Of a stretch of DNA of 46,968 nt, positions 1 through 7,571 are shown piece after piece. Below the pieces are notes generated by a model. The model was not told the DNA's origin and searched no databases. It was given only the letters and a program-made list of their open reading frames with translations. This DNA comes from Actinomycetota bacterium (GTDB lineage: Bacteria; Actinomycetota; Acidimicrobiia; Actinomarinales; Actinomarinaceae), in the NCBI GenBank assembly GCA_014239265.1, contig JAAZZH010000008.1, positions 1-46,968 on the forward strand, given 5' to 3'. Positions within the stretch are counted from its first letter, which is position 1. Each line of letters begins with the position of its first letter. Position numbers and translations under genes: made by a program.

Positions 1-676
1 CTGCCATATTATCTGTCATCTCTGCAATTACAGCTATATCGTGAGAAATATAAATTAGACTTAAGCCCAATAGTTCCTGAACTTTTTTTATCTCTTTCAA
101 AATTTGGTCTTGAATAACTACATCAAGTGCTGTTGTCGGTTCATCTGCTATTACAATTTTTGGATCACAAGATAAAGCGAGTGCAATTACAGCCCTCTGT
201 TTCATTCCTCCTGATAATTCATGTGGGAATCTATCCATAATTGAATCCTCAAGACCTACTATTTTAAATAATTCAGATATTTTTTCTGTATTCTCTTTTT
301 TAGTATTCTCAGGATGATGCTCTCTTATAGCTTCTCTAATTTGTTCGCCTATTTTTATTACTGGATTCCACGCATTCATAGCTCCTTGAAATACGATACT
401 TATGTCGTTCCAACGTACCTTACGTAATTCAGATTCGGACATACCTACAAGTTCTTGATTCTCTAGAAGTATGCTTCCTGAGGAAATTACTGCATTGTCT
501 GATTGAAGTTGTAATAAAGTAGAAGCAACAGATGACTTACCACAACCTGACTCACCGACTAAACCAAATGACTCACCCTCTTTTACTGTAAAAGATACAT
601 TATTTACTGCCATCACGTTTCCTTCAAGGGTTTCATAATGCATATTAAGATTATCTACAACTAGAATATCTTTCAT
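1..676 (-). CDS. Peptide/nickel-type ABC transporter ATPase (DppD/OppD family), partial
   Basis: This is the ATP-hydrolysing subunit of a peptide-type ABC importer, acting on the cytoplasmic face with the two permeases encoded just upstream. It runs off the left window edge, so only about 225 N-terminal codons are visible, and it is absent from the ORF track because no stop is present. The reading frame shows Walker A GESGCGKS (about residues 41-48), a Q-loop in IVFQG (Q97), the ABC signature LSGGMKQR (154-161), Walker B VIADEP followed by TTALD, and the switch histidine in ISHD. The start is the ATG 4 nt after the stop of the upstream permease gene. Family is certain. The substrate (dipeptide, oligopeptide or other) cannot be read from the sequence. 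Confidence 0.93.
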   Translation of the reverse strand, partial: MKDILVVDNLNMHYETLEGNVMAVNNVSFTVKEGESFGLVGESGCGKSSVASTLLQLQSDNAVISSGSILLENQELVGMSESELRKVRWNDISIVFQGAMNAWNPVIKIGEQIREAIREHHPENTKKENTEKISELFKIVGLEDSIMDRFPHELSGGMKQRAVIALALSCDPKIVIADEPTTALDVVIQDQILKEIKKVQELLGLSLIYISHDIAVIAEMTDNMA

Positions 677-680
677 CGAA

Positions 681-1760
681 TTACCGCTTCCTTAAACGAG
701 GATTGAAAACGTCATCAAGTCCTCGGCCAACTAAATAAAAGCCACCTGCGAGAAAAGTTACAGAAAGACCAGCTGGAAGTATCAACCACCAGTATTCCAA
801 ACCAGAAAATATAAATCCATCAGTCTGTGAAAGGTATATCATTAATCCCCAACTCATATCTATGTTTAATAATCCTAGAAATGATAGAACTGATTCTGAA
901 GCAATAGCACCAGTAACACTAAAGACCATAAATAGTAAAGCTAGCGGGGCTACGTTTGGTAATACATGTGAGAACATAATTTTTCTTTGTGAGCCACCTG
1001 TTATCCTTGCTGAATCTACAAATGGTTTTACTTTTACCTGAAGTGCTTGTGACTTAATAGTTATAACTGAGCCTCCAAGACCACCAAGTACTCCTAAGAC
1101 AACAGCAAGATGCCAAATCTTCAACTCTGCAAAAGCAGAAATAATAAATAGTAATGGTAAAGTTGGAAGCATGAGGACTAGGTCTGATTGTCTCATTAAA
1201 TATGCATCGATCCTACCACCAAAAAAAGCGGCAATTGTTCCAAGTATTGTTGATATTCCTACACCTAAAGTTGCACTGAGTAAGCCCAAAACAAATGCTA
1301 CTTGACTACCTTCCATTATTTGAGAGAATACATCTCTACCTAGTGAATCTGTTCCAAGTATATGTTTAGTTGATGGAGGTGCTGGCTGTAAATAAACATC
1401 ATACATATCACCAACTTCTACACCTTGGGCAAGATATAGCATTTTTTTCTGGACCTCACCGTCTCCAGGACAATCAAGATAAGTTTCATATTTAGGAGTT
1501 GGATAATCCTTAGGGCATTCAACAACTAATTTGTTTTCAATAATTTGATCATAACCAACTACAGGATGATAAATACTTTCATTCCATAATCCAGTCATGA
1601 AAAGGAAAGGTTGTAACAATGCCAAAACAAGAAAGAATAGTACAATTCCCAATCCAATCATTCCTAATTTGCTTTGTGAAAATAATTTCCAATTTCTTCT
1701 GATAGCTTCTTTTCTGAGCTGTTTTTGTAAATTCTTTTCTTTTAATTCATCAATTTCCAT
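681..1760 (-). CDS. Peptide-type ABC transporter permease, DppC/OppC family
   Basis: This is an inner-membrane permease subunit of a peptide-type ABC importer. After one N-terminal helix (about residues 34-54) comes an unusually long external loop of about 70 residues containing two cysteines. The C-terminal half is the usual DppC domain, beginning with the family signature HILGTDSLGRDVFS and ending near FNPRLRKR. The protein is 359 aa, whereas typical family members are near 300; the extra length is the loop. It lies 3 nt downstream of the DppB-like gene and 4 nt upstream of the ATPase gene, so the three are surely one transcript. The transported compound is not determinable. Confidence 0.93.
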   Translation of the reverse strand: MEIDELKEKNLQKQLRKEAIRRNWKLFSQSKLGMIGLGIVLFFLVLALLQPFLFMTGLWNESIYHPVVGYDQIIENKLVVECPKDYPTPKYETYLDCPGDGEVQKKMLYLAQGVEVGDMYDVYLQPAPPSTKHILGTDSLGRDVFSQIMEGSQVAFVLGLLSATLGVGISTILGTIAAFFGGRIDAYLMRQSDLVLMLPTLPLLFIISAFAELKIWHLAVVLGVLGGLGGSVITIKSQALQVKVKPFVDSARITGGSQRKIMFSHVLPNVAPLALLFMVFSVTGAIASESVLSFLGLLNIDMSWGLMIYLSQTDGFIFSGLEYWWLILPAGLSVTFLAGGFYLVGRGLDDVFNPRLRKR

Positions 1761-1763
1761 ATT

Positions 1764-2936
1764 TTATCCCTGTGATTTAACTCTAATTCTTGGATCTAAA
1801 TATGAATATGAAATATCAGCAATTAAGTGAGCAATTAATGCAAATACGCCTACAAAAGAAAATGCTGCCATTGCAACTGGTATATCCTCTTCCAAAACAG
1901 CTTGAAGAAGTAACTGCCCCATGCCAGGCCATGAAAAGATTTGTTCTGTAAGAACGGAACCATCGATTATTGTAACTATTGTGAAAATGAAAGACGTTAC
2001 GACTGGTAAAAGTGCTGTTCTAGCGGCATGTCTATCCCTAATTCTTTTTTGGCTTATACCCTTTGCTCTTGCCGTGAGTATATAGTCTTCCTTTAAAACT
2101 TCCATCATCGTTGTACGCGTAAGAAGAGCTGTACCGGCAAAAGCTACAATTGTAACTACTAGAACTGGAAGTATCATATGATAAGCGATGTCTGCTGCAT
2201 ATGGCTTTCTAGCTAAGGCTTCTCCTGTATTCCAATAAAAATAACTTCCAATAAATATTGCTATCAAACTTGCAAACCGTACATTCCTTCTAGAGGAGAG
2301 TGCTTCTATACCTCTAGTTGCTGTGTACGCTGCGAATTGTAGCAAAGAAATTATCACTACAAATTTAATCATCATTGAGAATATAACATCACTATCAAAA
2401 GGAGCGTCATACCATTTTTCAGGATATAAGAATTTACCGATTGGAAACCAACCCATTTTATATCCAAAGAACCATAACATCATTAATGCAAACCAGGGAT
2501 AAAAAACAGTGTAAGAAAATACTGAAGTGATAGTAATCCATGTTTCAGACTTTGAACCTCTTCTCCAAGCAAGTACTTTACCAATAAAAAAACCGGTATA
2601 GAAAGCAACGATGTTTACAACAGAAAACAACATAAGAGTACGAGGTAATCTTTCTGCTATTAATTCAATAGGAGTTTTAGGGAAATATTTATATGAGTAT
2701 CCGAAATCACCTTTAAAAAAGTTAACTACATAAAGCTGTACTCTTTCAAAAAGAGGTTTATCTAAGCCATAAGTTTCTAGTACTTTTTGATAGGCATCTG
2801 GAGGAAGATTTGGATTCAGAAGTAAATTAGAAAATGCATTACCAGGAATAGCGTTAAATAAAAGATATGAACTTACTAAAAAAATAAAAAACACAACAAC
2901 CATTTGTAATGTTCTTCTAATTATGTATTCAACCAT
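1764..2936 (-). CDS. Peptide-type ABC transporter permease, DppB/OppB family
   Basis: This is the second permease subunit of the peptide-type importer. The N-terminus MVEYIIRRTLQMVVVFF is the usual first helix of DppB proteins, and the EAA-type coupling region with TARAKGISQKRI and the C-terminal DPRIRVK are typical. At 390 aa it is longer than the usual 310-340. The excess is a central segment (about residues 165-250) that appears to hold additional hydrophobic stretches, including one around LIAIFIGSYFYW. It follows the lipoprotein gene after a strong terminator hairpin and precedes the DppC gene by 3 nt. An AGGG sequence 8 nt before the ATG may serve as a weak ribosome binding site. Confidence 0.93.
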   Translation of the reverse strand: MVEYIIRRTLQMVVVFFIFLVSSYLLFNAIPGNAFSNLLLNPNLPPDAYQKVLETYGLDKPLFERVQLYVVNFFKGDFGYSYKYFPKTPIELIAERLPRTLMLFSVVNIVAFYTGFFIGKVLAWRRGSKSETWITITSVFSYTVFYPWFALMMLWFFGYKMGWFPIGKFLYPEKWYDAPFDSDVIFSMMIKFVVIISLLQFAAYTATRGIEALSSRRNVRFASLIAIFIGSYFYWNTGEALARKPYAADIAYHMILPVLVVTIVAFAGTALLTRTTMMEVLKEDYILTARAKGISQKRIRDRHAARTALLPVVTSFIFTIVTIIDGSVLTEQIFSWPGMGQLLLQAVLEEDIPVAMAAFSFVGVFALIAHLIADISYSYLDPRIRVKSQG

Positions 2937-2960
2937 ATTAGTACCCTATTTTAGACTTTT

Positions 2961-2994
2961 AAAAAACATAGGTAGGCCGAAGCCTACCCATGTT
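2961..2994 (-). terminator. Intrinsic terminator / attenuator inside the ABC transporter operon
   Basis: On the minus strand, 12 nt after the stop codon of the binding-protein gene, GGTAGGC and GCCTACC form a 7-bp stem capped by a TTCG tetraloop. The stem extends beyond one mismatch by AACAT/ATGTT and is followed by a run of six T. This is a textbook Rho-independent terminator and the only convincing one I found in the window. Because the permease gene begins 25 nt further on, without another obvious promoter, it probably acts as a partial terminator giving more binding-protein mRNA than permease mRNA. The role is inference; the structure is read directly. Confidence 0.85.
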
Positions 2995-3006
2995 CAAGTT
3001 ATATTA

Positions 3007-4998
3007 TTAGCTCTGTACTTTTACAAGTGAAGCGTAACCGCCACCTGTTCCAGTTAATCCGTCTAATACGTCTGTGAATGGAAATTCTACAGTATCTTTA
3101 TATACCTCTAGTGTAGGTACGTTGAATAATACCAAATATGGCATTTCTTCAAATAAAATAGCTTCCATTTTTTGCGATAGGACAATAGCATCACTTATTG
3201 TTTTAGCAGCTTGGAATTCAGCATCTAATGCGTCAAATTCTGCGTTGTTAAAACCAGGTGTGTTATAGCCACCTTCGCATGTGTCGTTCTTGGAATTGAA
3301 GAAATCTCCAGGGTGATTAGGGAATGCACTTAAACCCCAACCAAGCATGTAGAAATACCAATCCTCACAAGTTTCTGGTGTGAACACCTTGTCAACGATA
3401 ACGTTGAAACCAGTAGGTCTCGCTGTTACGTCAAGTCCAAGTTGTTGCATCCAATCAGCAATAAATAAGGACATTGTTGATCTCAATGGATCATAACCAG
3501 CACCTGGTGCATAAAGCAACATGTCTGATGGAGGTGTTTCTCCTCCTGGTCCTTTAATTCCTGTTGGAGCGACTGCTCTTTCAGCACCACCAGCATGGGA
3601 ACCCCAGTCTGAAGCTGTCCAACCACCTGCTTGAAGAATTTCAACTGATTTGTTGAATCTTTCTTCTGCATTAAGGCCAGCACAATCAGCAAGGACACCT
3701 GTTACAGGTGCAACCCAGGCTGTTAACGCTTCAGGCATTTGACCATCCATATTTACAGCAACACCTTGAAGAATGTTGTTTAACACGAATTCTTTATCAG
3801 AAATACATGCAACAGCTTGTCTAAAAGATTTGTCGCTTCCAGGGAAAACCCTAGTGTTGAATGCCATGTATCGCATACCGTTACCTAAGTTGGAAACAGT
3901 TTCGACACCTGGAACTCTGGATAATTGGTCAAAAAGATTTCTCTTAACGCCTAGTGGGTTAAGAACGAAATCAACTTCGCCATTTTGGAATGCAAGATAA
4001 GCAGCATCTTGATCACCATATAATGTGAACTCAACAGTTCCTACATAAGGTCCTGCTGTGTATGAGAATGAATCGCCAGTTGTATCACCAAATGAATTGT
4101 TGATTGCTGGAGCTTTTCCATTATCCCATTCGACTGTGGTACCACTCTTATAAATTGTGGTAGTTCCACCATCCCACATTGTATTAGCATCATATGTCCA
4201 TGTGTAAAAAGCACCTTGTTCTACTTTGTTATAGACAAATGCGCTAGCTACTGGAGCGTCTGCTCCCGAGGCTGCTAATAGGGTTTCTCTGTCAGTAGCA
4301 TATTGCGCCCAATAACTTTCTGGAAGTATTGGTGCTTGTGCAATTTGATACTGCCATGAAGCTAACCCGGCATCAAAGTTTAGAGTTATCTCTACAGTGT
4401 AAGCATCACTAGCAACGAGGGTTAAAATACCCTGTGCATATCCCTCAGCAGCTGAGTCTGTTCCACTACCTTGTGGGTAGTTTGTTTCCCAGTTACTTAA
4501 GAGGCCAAGATCTTTAGCGGTATTATATGTAAATACCATATCGTTGGCTGTGATAGCTGAACCATCACTCCACTCATAACCTTCAGTTATAGGAACACTA
4601 TAAGTCCATGTTCCGTCACCGTTATCAGTTGAGGCTTCGACAAGTTCGTCTGCGATTCCTGTAACTAACTGATAGTTAGGATATGAAATAGAGAATAATG
4701 ATACAGCTTGTCCGGACATCACGTATTGTGTCCATACATCTGTTTCTGTATCAAGATAATTCCAGTAATTTTGTGTTTGTGGATCTGAGAAGATCGCCAT
4801 CTTATAAACACCATCAGGTCCTGATGGAGCTGCTTCTTCAGCTGCCGCAGCAGTTGTAGCAGGAGCTTCAGTTGTTTCTGTCTCTTCGACAGCAACTTCT
4901 TCTTCTGCTGTGTCGCCTCCGCAGGCAACAACAACTAATGCAAAAACTGAGAAAAGTAAGATAAGGCGCCAACTTCTGGATCCTTTGAAATTACTCAA
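3007..4998 (-). CDS. ABC transporter substrate-binding lipoprotein, peptide/nickel family (SBP family 5)
   Basis: This is the extracytoplasmic solute-binding protein of the peptide-type ABC system. I start it at a TTG preceded by AAAGGAG with 4 nt spacing, rather than at the ATG ten codons upstream. That gives 663 aa beginning SNFKGSRSW, a hydrophobic signal segment (LILLFSVFALVVV) and the lipobox VVAC with the lipidated cysteine at about residue 25. An acidic, Thr/Ala-rich linker follows, then the SBP_bac_5 domain. The region around YEWSDGSAITANDMVFT is the conserved beta-strand pattern of this family, and GEVDFVLNP fits too. Leading the operon and followed by an attenuating terminator, it should be the most abundant component. 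Ligand unknown. Confidence 0.92.
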   Translation of the reverse strand: MSNFKGSRSWRLILLFSVFALVVVACGGDTAEEEVAVEETETTEAPATTAAAAEEAAPSGPDGVYKMAIFSDPQTQNYWNYLDTETDVWTQYVMSGQAVSLFSISYPNYQLVTGIADELVEASTDNGDGTWTYSVPITEGYEWSDGSAITANDMVFTYNTAKDLGLLSNWETNYPQGSGTDSAAEGYAQGILTLVASDAYTVEITLNFDAGLASWQYQIAQAPILPESYWAQYATDRETLLAASGADAPVASAFVYNKVEQGAFYTWTYDANTMWDGGTTTIYKSGTTVEWDNGKAPAINNSFGDTTGDSFSYTAGPYVGTVEFTLYGDQDAAYLAFQNGEVDFVLNPLGVKRNLFDQLSRVPGVETVSNLGNGMRYMAFNTRVFPGSDKSFRQAVACISDKEFVLNNILQGVAVNMDGQMPEALTAWVAPVTGVLADCAGLNAEERFNKSVEILQAGGWTASDWGSHAGGAERAVAPTGIKGPGGETPPSDMLLYAPGAGYDPLRSTMSLFIADWMQQLGLDVTARPTGFNVIVDKVFTPETCEDWYFYMLGWGLSAFPNHPGDFFNSKNDTCEGGYNTPGFNNAEFDALDAEFQAAKTISDAIVLSQKMEAILFEEMPYLVLFNVPTLEVYKDTVEFPFTDVLDGLTGTGGGYASLVKVQS

Positions 4999-5020
4999 TT
5001 TTTCTCCTTTTGTATACAAA

Positions 5021-5040
5021 ATCCACACGTAAATGTGGAT
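5021..5040 (-). promoter_or_regulatory. Inverted repeat in the 5' leader of the ABC transporter operon
   Basis: ATCCACA and TGTGGAT form a perfect 7-bp inverted repeat around a 6-nt spacer, and outside it TATAC/GTATA can extend the pairing. If the promoter proposed just upstream is right, the repeat begins at the transcription start and ends before the ribosome binding site. It could be a 5' mRNA hairpin that protects the transcript, or an operator for a dimeric repressor. Both are inferences from position. Confidence 0.45.
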
Positions 5041-5046
5041 GTATTA

Positions 5047-5074
5047 ATAGTAGATATATATATTGACATTTCAA
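5047..5074 (-). promoter_or_regulatory. Candidate promoter of the ABC transporter operon
   Basis: On the minus strand TTGAAA (-35) and TACTAT (-10) are separated by 16 nt, placing transcription start near position 5040. The surrounding 180-bp gap between der and the lipoprotein gene is very AT-rich and otherwise holds nothing recognisable. Only partial matches to consensus are present, so this is tentative. Confidence 0.35.
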
Positions 5075-5208
5075 TCTAAAATTTAAATTTTATTAAAAAT
5101 ATGTTGTTTTCATGTTATATGACTAAGTTGATTAAAAACTGAAATAACCGCAATATAAGATAAAAGCCAAACAGGAATACTCCTATTTTGAAGCCAAAAT
5201 TTTCCATT

Positions 5209-6513
5209 TTAATTTTTAAATTTTATATTTAAACATATATTGTCAAAATTATATGTGTCACGAAGTCTATTATCTATAAAGTTCTGATAATTAATTGGGA
5301 CTCTACCACTTAATATAAAACTGAACGAAGGAGGGTAAACATCGTACTGTGTCACATATTTTAGCTTCGCTCTCCTACCTCTAAACGGATGAGGTGGTTT
5401 TTTTGTCCATATTTCTCTGAAAAGTATATTTAATTCATGGGTTGTAATACGAGTTGAAAGCTGTTTCTGTAAATCATAAATCACCGTATTAAGATTTTTT
5501 ACACCTTTGCCATTAAGTGCTGAAATTCTTAAGATCTTTAACCATGAATATTTCTTTAGCAATGAAGTAATGTTTTTGTTTATAAAAAGTTTCTCATCTT
5601 CTTTTAGAAGATCCCACTTATTCATAATTAATATTGGTGTTACTTTATTTTCAATGCATTCACTAATTAACCTCATATCTTCAAAATTAATTCCCTGTTT
5701 TGCATCTACAACGAGAAAAGCTATTACAGAATTCTCTAATTGACCAACGGCTAAAGATGATGCATATCTATCTATCTGGTTTTTTTGTTTTTTACGTGGC
5801 ACCCCAGCGGTATCAATAATGTTATAAGAATCTGAATCGAATTTGATTGTCTCTTCTAATTTATCTCGGGTCGTACCCGAAATATTTGAAACAATTGCTC
5901 TTTCCTCATTCAAGAGCTTATTAAATAATGTAGACTTACCCGAGTTAGGCTTTCCAATAATTGCTATAGACTTATAGGTATTTTTAATTGAATCCGTATT
6001 AGATGACATGCTTTTTGTAATTGACTCCATTAATTCTTCAGTACCCAATTTATGAATAGATGAGACGTAATAGTCTGAATCGTAAATGTATTTATACAGC
6101 TCTGTATTCAATTCAAACTTTTTAAAATTTTCACATTTATTAAATACTGTTATGACTTTTTGTTCTTTATTTATATTTTTTTGCAAAAGACTGTGTATTT
6201 TATCTAATCCAGAATAATTTGTTGTGTGTACGTCAATTACAAACATGATTAACTTTGCATCATTAAGATACGCTTTTAGCTTATTTTGAAACTTTTCATT
6301 TAATTCATCTGGGTCTTCTAGATAACCAGGTAAATCAGAAATATTAAAAACTTTATCATTTCTCTTAATTGTTGAAGAGACTTTATCTCGTGTTGTATTT
6401 GGCGTAGAACCAATTATTGATACTTTTTTTCTGGACAACGCATTTACTAATGAAGACTTACCGGAGTTTGGTAATCCAACTAATAAAACTTCATCAATAT
6501 TGTTTTTAGTCAT
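5209..6513 (-). CDS. der: Ribosome biogenesis GTPase Der (EngA)
   Basis: Der is a double-GTPase needed for assembly of the 50S ribosomal subunit. Two tandem G domains are visible: the first with P-loop GLPNSGKS (13-20) and DLPG (60-63), the second with GKPNSGKST (187-195), DTAG (234-237) and MNKWD. The C-terminal KH-like domain, with HELNILFREIWTKKPPHP, is typical. At 434 aa the length is normal. In the first domain the G4 motif reads NKCE rather than NKxD. The gene is divergent from ispH with only 26 bp between, and the start codon has a TATATT box exactly 6 nt upstream and no ribosome binding site, so the mRNA is probably leaderless. Confidence 0.97.
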   Translation of the reverse strand: MTKNNIDEVLLVGLPNSGKSSLVNALSRKKVSIIGSTPNTTRDKVSSTIKRNDKVFNISDLPGYLEDPDELNEKFQNKLKAYLNDAKLIMFVIDVHTTNYSGLDKIHSLLQKNINKEQKVITVFNKCENFKKFELNTELYKYIYDSDYYVSSIHKLGTEELMESITKSMSSNTDSIKNTYKSIAIIGKPNSGKSTLFNKLLNEERAIVSNISGTTRDKLEETIKFDSDSYNIIDTAGVPRKKQKNQIDRYASSLAVGQLENSVIAFLVVDAKQGINFEDMRLISECIENKVTPILIMNKWDLLKEDEKLFINKNITSLLKKYSWLKILRISALNGKGVKNLNTVIYDLQKQLSTRITTHELNILFREIWTKKPPHPFRGRRAKLKYVTQYDVYPPSFSFILSGRVPINYQNFIDNRLRDTYNFDNICLNIKFKN

Positions 6514-6519
6514 AATTTA

Positions 6520-6525
6520 AATATA
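6520..6525 (-). promoter_or_regulatory. -10 box of der, leaderless-type
   Basis: TATATT is followed by TAAATT (6 nt) and then the der ATG. The spacing places transcription start on the start codon. The box is separated by only 2 bp from the opposite-facing ispH -10 box. Confidence 0.6.
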
Positions 6526-6527
6526 GC

Positions 6528-6533
6528 TATCCT
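6528..6533 (+). promoter_or_regulatory. -10 box of ispH, leaderless-type
   Basis: TATCCT is followed by ACTGAT (6 nt) and then the ispH ATG, with no Shine-Dalgarno sequence possible in that space. The -35 regions of ispH and der must lie inside each other's coding sequence. Confidence 0.6.
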
Positions 6534-6539
6534 ACTGAT

Positions 6540-7571
6540 ATGGTAAACAATCTTTATTTAGTTACTCCAAGGGGCTTTTGTGCTGGTGTTGAGATGGCGA
6601 TTAAAGCATTGACATGGATGTTGAAAATATATGATGAAACTATTTATTGCTATCACGAAATTGTTCATAATGACTGGATTGTAGAAAGATTCAAAACTAA
6701 AAACATTAAATTCATTGAATCACCTGAAGAACTTCCAAAAAACGCCATTGTAATGCTTTCGGCCCATGGAACTTCGCCAAAAATAGAAAATGAATTTAAT
6801 TCTCTCTCATCCATTCAAGTTAATGCGGTATGTCCACTAGTAACTAAGGTACATCATGAGGCAAAGAAATTTAGTGAAGCAGGGCAACAAATTATTTATG
6901 TAGGTCATAAAAATCATGATGAAGCGCTCGGAGCTTTAGGCGTTGCACCAGACTCAATGTTTTTAGTAGAGAAGGAGGATGATTTAGAAGAAATAAACAT
7001 ATCCAGTGATAAAGTAGCATTACTTGCTCAAACAACCTTAGCTATGTCAGAATGGAAACCAATAATGGAATCTGCCCAAAAAAAATATCCCAATTTAAAT
7101 ATGCCAAGAAAGAGCGATCTCTGTTATGCAACAACAAACCGCCAAGAAGCTGTAATCAACGTTTCAAGTATGGTTGATATAGTCTTAGTTGTAGGTTCAG
7201 ATACATCAAGTAATACTAAGGCGCTTGTATCAACAATAAAAAACTTAGGTAAAGAAAGTTACCGAGTGAACACAACTGAAGAAATAGATAATTTAGACTT
7301 AAAAGATAAAAATGTTGCTGTGACAGCTGGAGCTTCTGCACCTGATCATATAGTTCAAGAAATTATCAATAAACTTCAACCAAACGAAACAATATATTTT
7401 GAAAATACGAATGAAACAGAATATTTTCCGCTTCCTAAAGAGCTAAGGTCAAGCATTACAACAGTAAGTAATTTTTTACTGGCATTATTTCCAGAGAATA
7501 AAGTGGAGCCCGTAAGAAGTGTTAATAAAGATAAGCAATGGTCTGCTACAGAAGCTTTAACTTCTCTTTAA
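6540..7571 (+). CDS. ispH: 4-hydroxy-3-methylbut-2-enyl diphosphate reductase IspH
   Basis: IspH is the last enzyme of the MEP isoprenoid pathway, reducing HMBPP to IPP and DMAPP with a [4Fe-4S] cluster. The three conserved cluster cysteines are visible at C14 (RGFCAGV), C98 (NAVCPLV) and C195 (SDLCYATTNRQ), and SAHGT carries an active-site histidine. The length, 343 aa, is slightly longer than E. coli IspH, with a short C-terminal tail. It is the only plus-strand gene between der and cmk, interrupting a neighbourhood where cmk and der are usually adjacent, and its end overlaps the end of the convergent cmk by 26 bp. Start is leaderless (see upstream -10 box). Confidence 0.97.
   Translation: MVNNLYLVTPRGFCAGVEMAIKALTWMLKIYDETIYCYHEIVHNDWIVERFKTKNIKFIESPEELPKNAIVMLSAHGTSPKIENEFNSLSSIQVNAVCPLVTKVHHEAKKFSEAGQQIIYVGHKNHDEALGALGVAPDSMFLVEKEDDLEEINISSDKVALLAQTTLAMSEWKPIMESAQKKYPNLNMPRKSDLCYATTNRQEAVINVSSMVDIVLVVGSDTSSNTKALVSTIKNLGKESYRVNTTEEIDNLDLKDKNVAVTAGASAPDHIVQEIINKLQPNETIYFENTNETEYFPLPKELRSSITTVSNFLLALFPENKVEPVRSVNKDKQWSATEALTSL

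Noticed and set aside
5063-5068. A perfect TTGACA -35 hexamer on the plus strand between the lipoprotein gene and der.
   Set aside because: No reasonable -10 follows at 16-18 nt and no plus-strand gene lies downstream before ispH; the AT-rich context makes a chance match likely.
5170-5185. Short palindrome AGGAATACTCCT downstream of der as a terminator.
   Set aside because: The stem is only 4 bp with no T-run; too weak.
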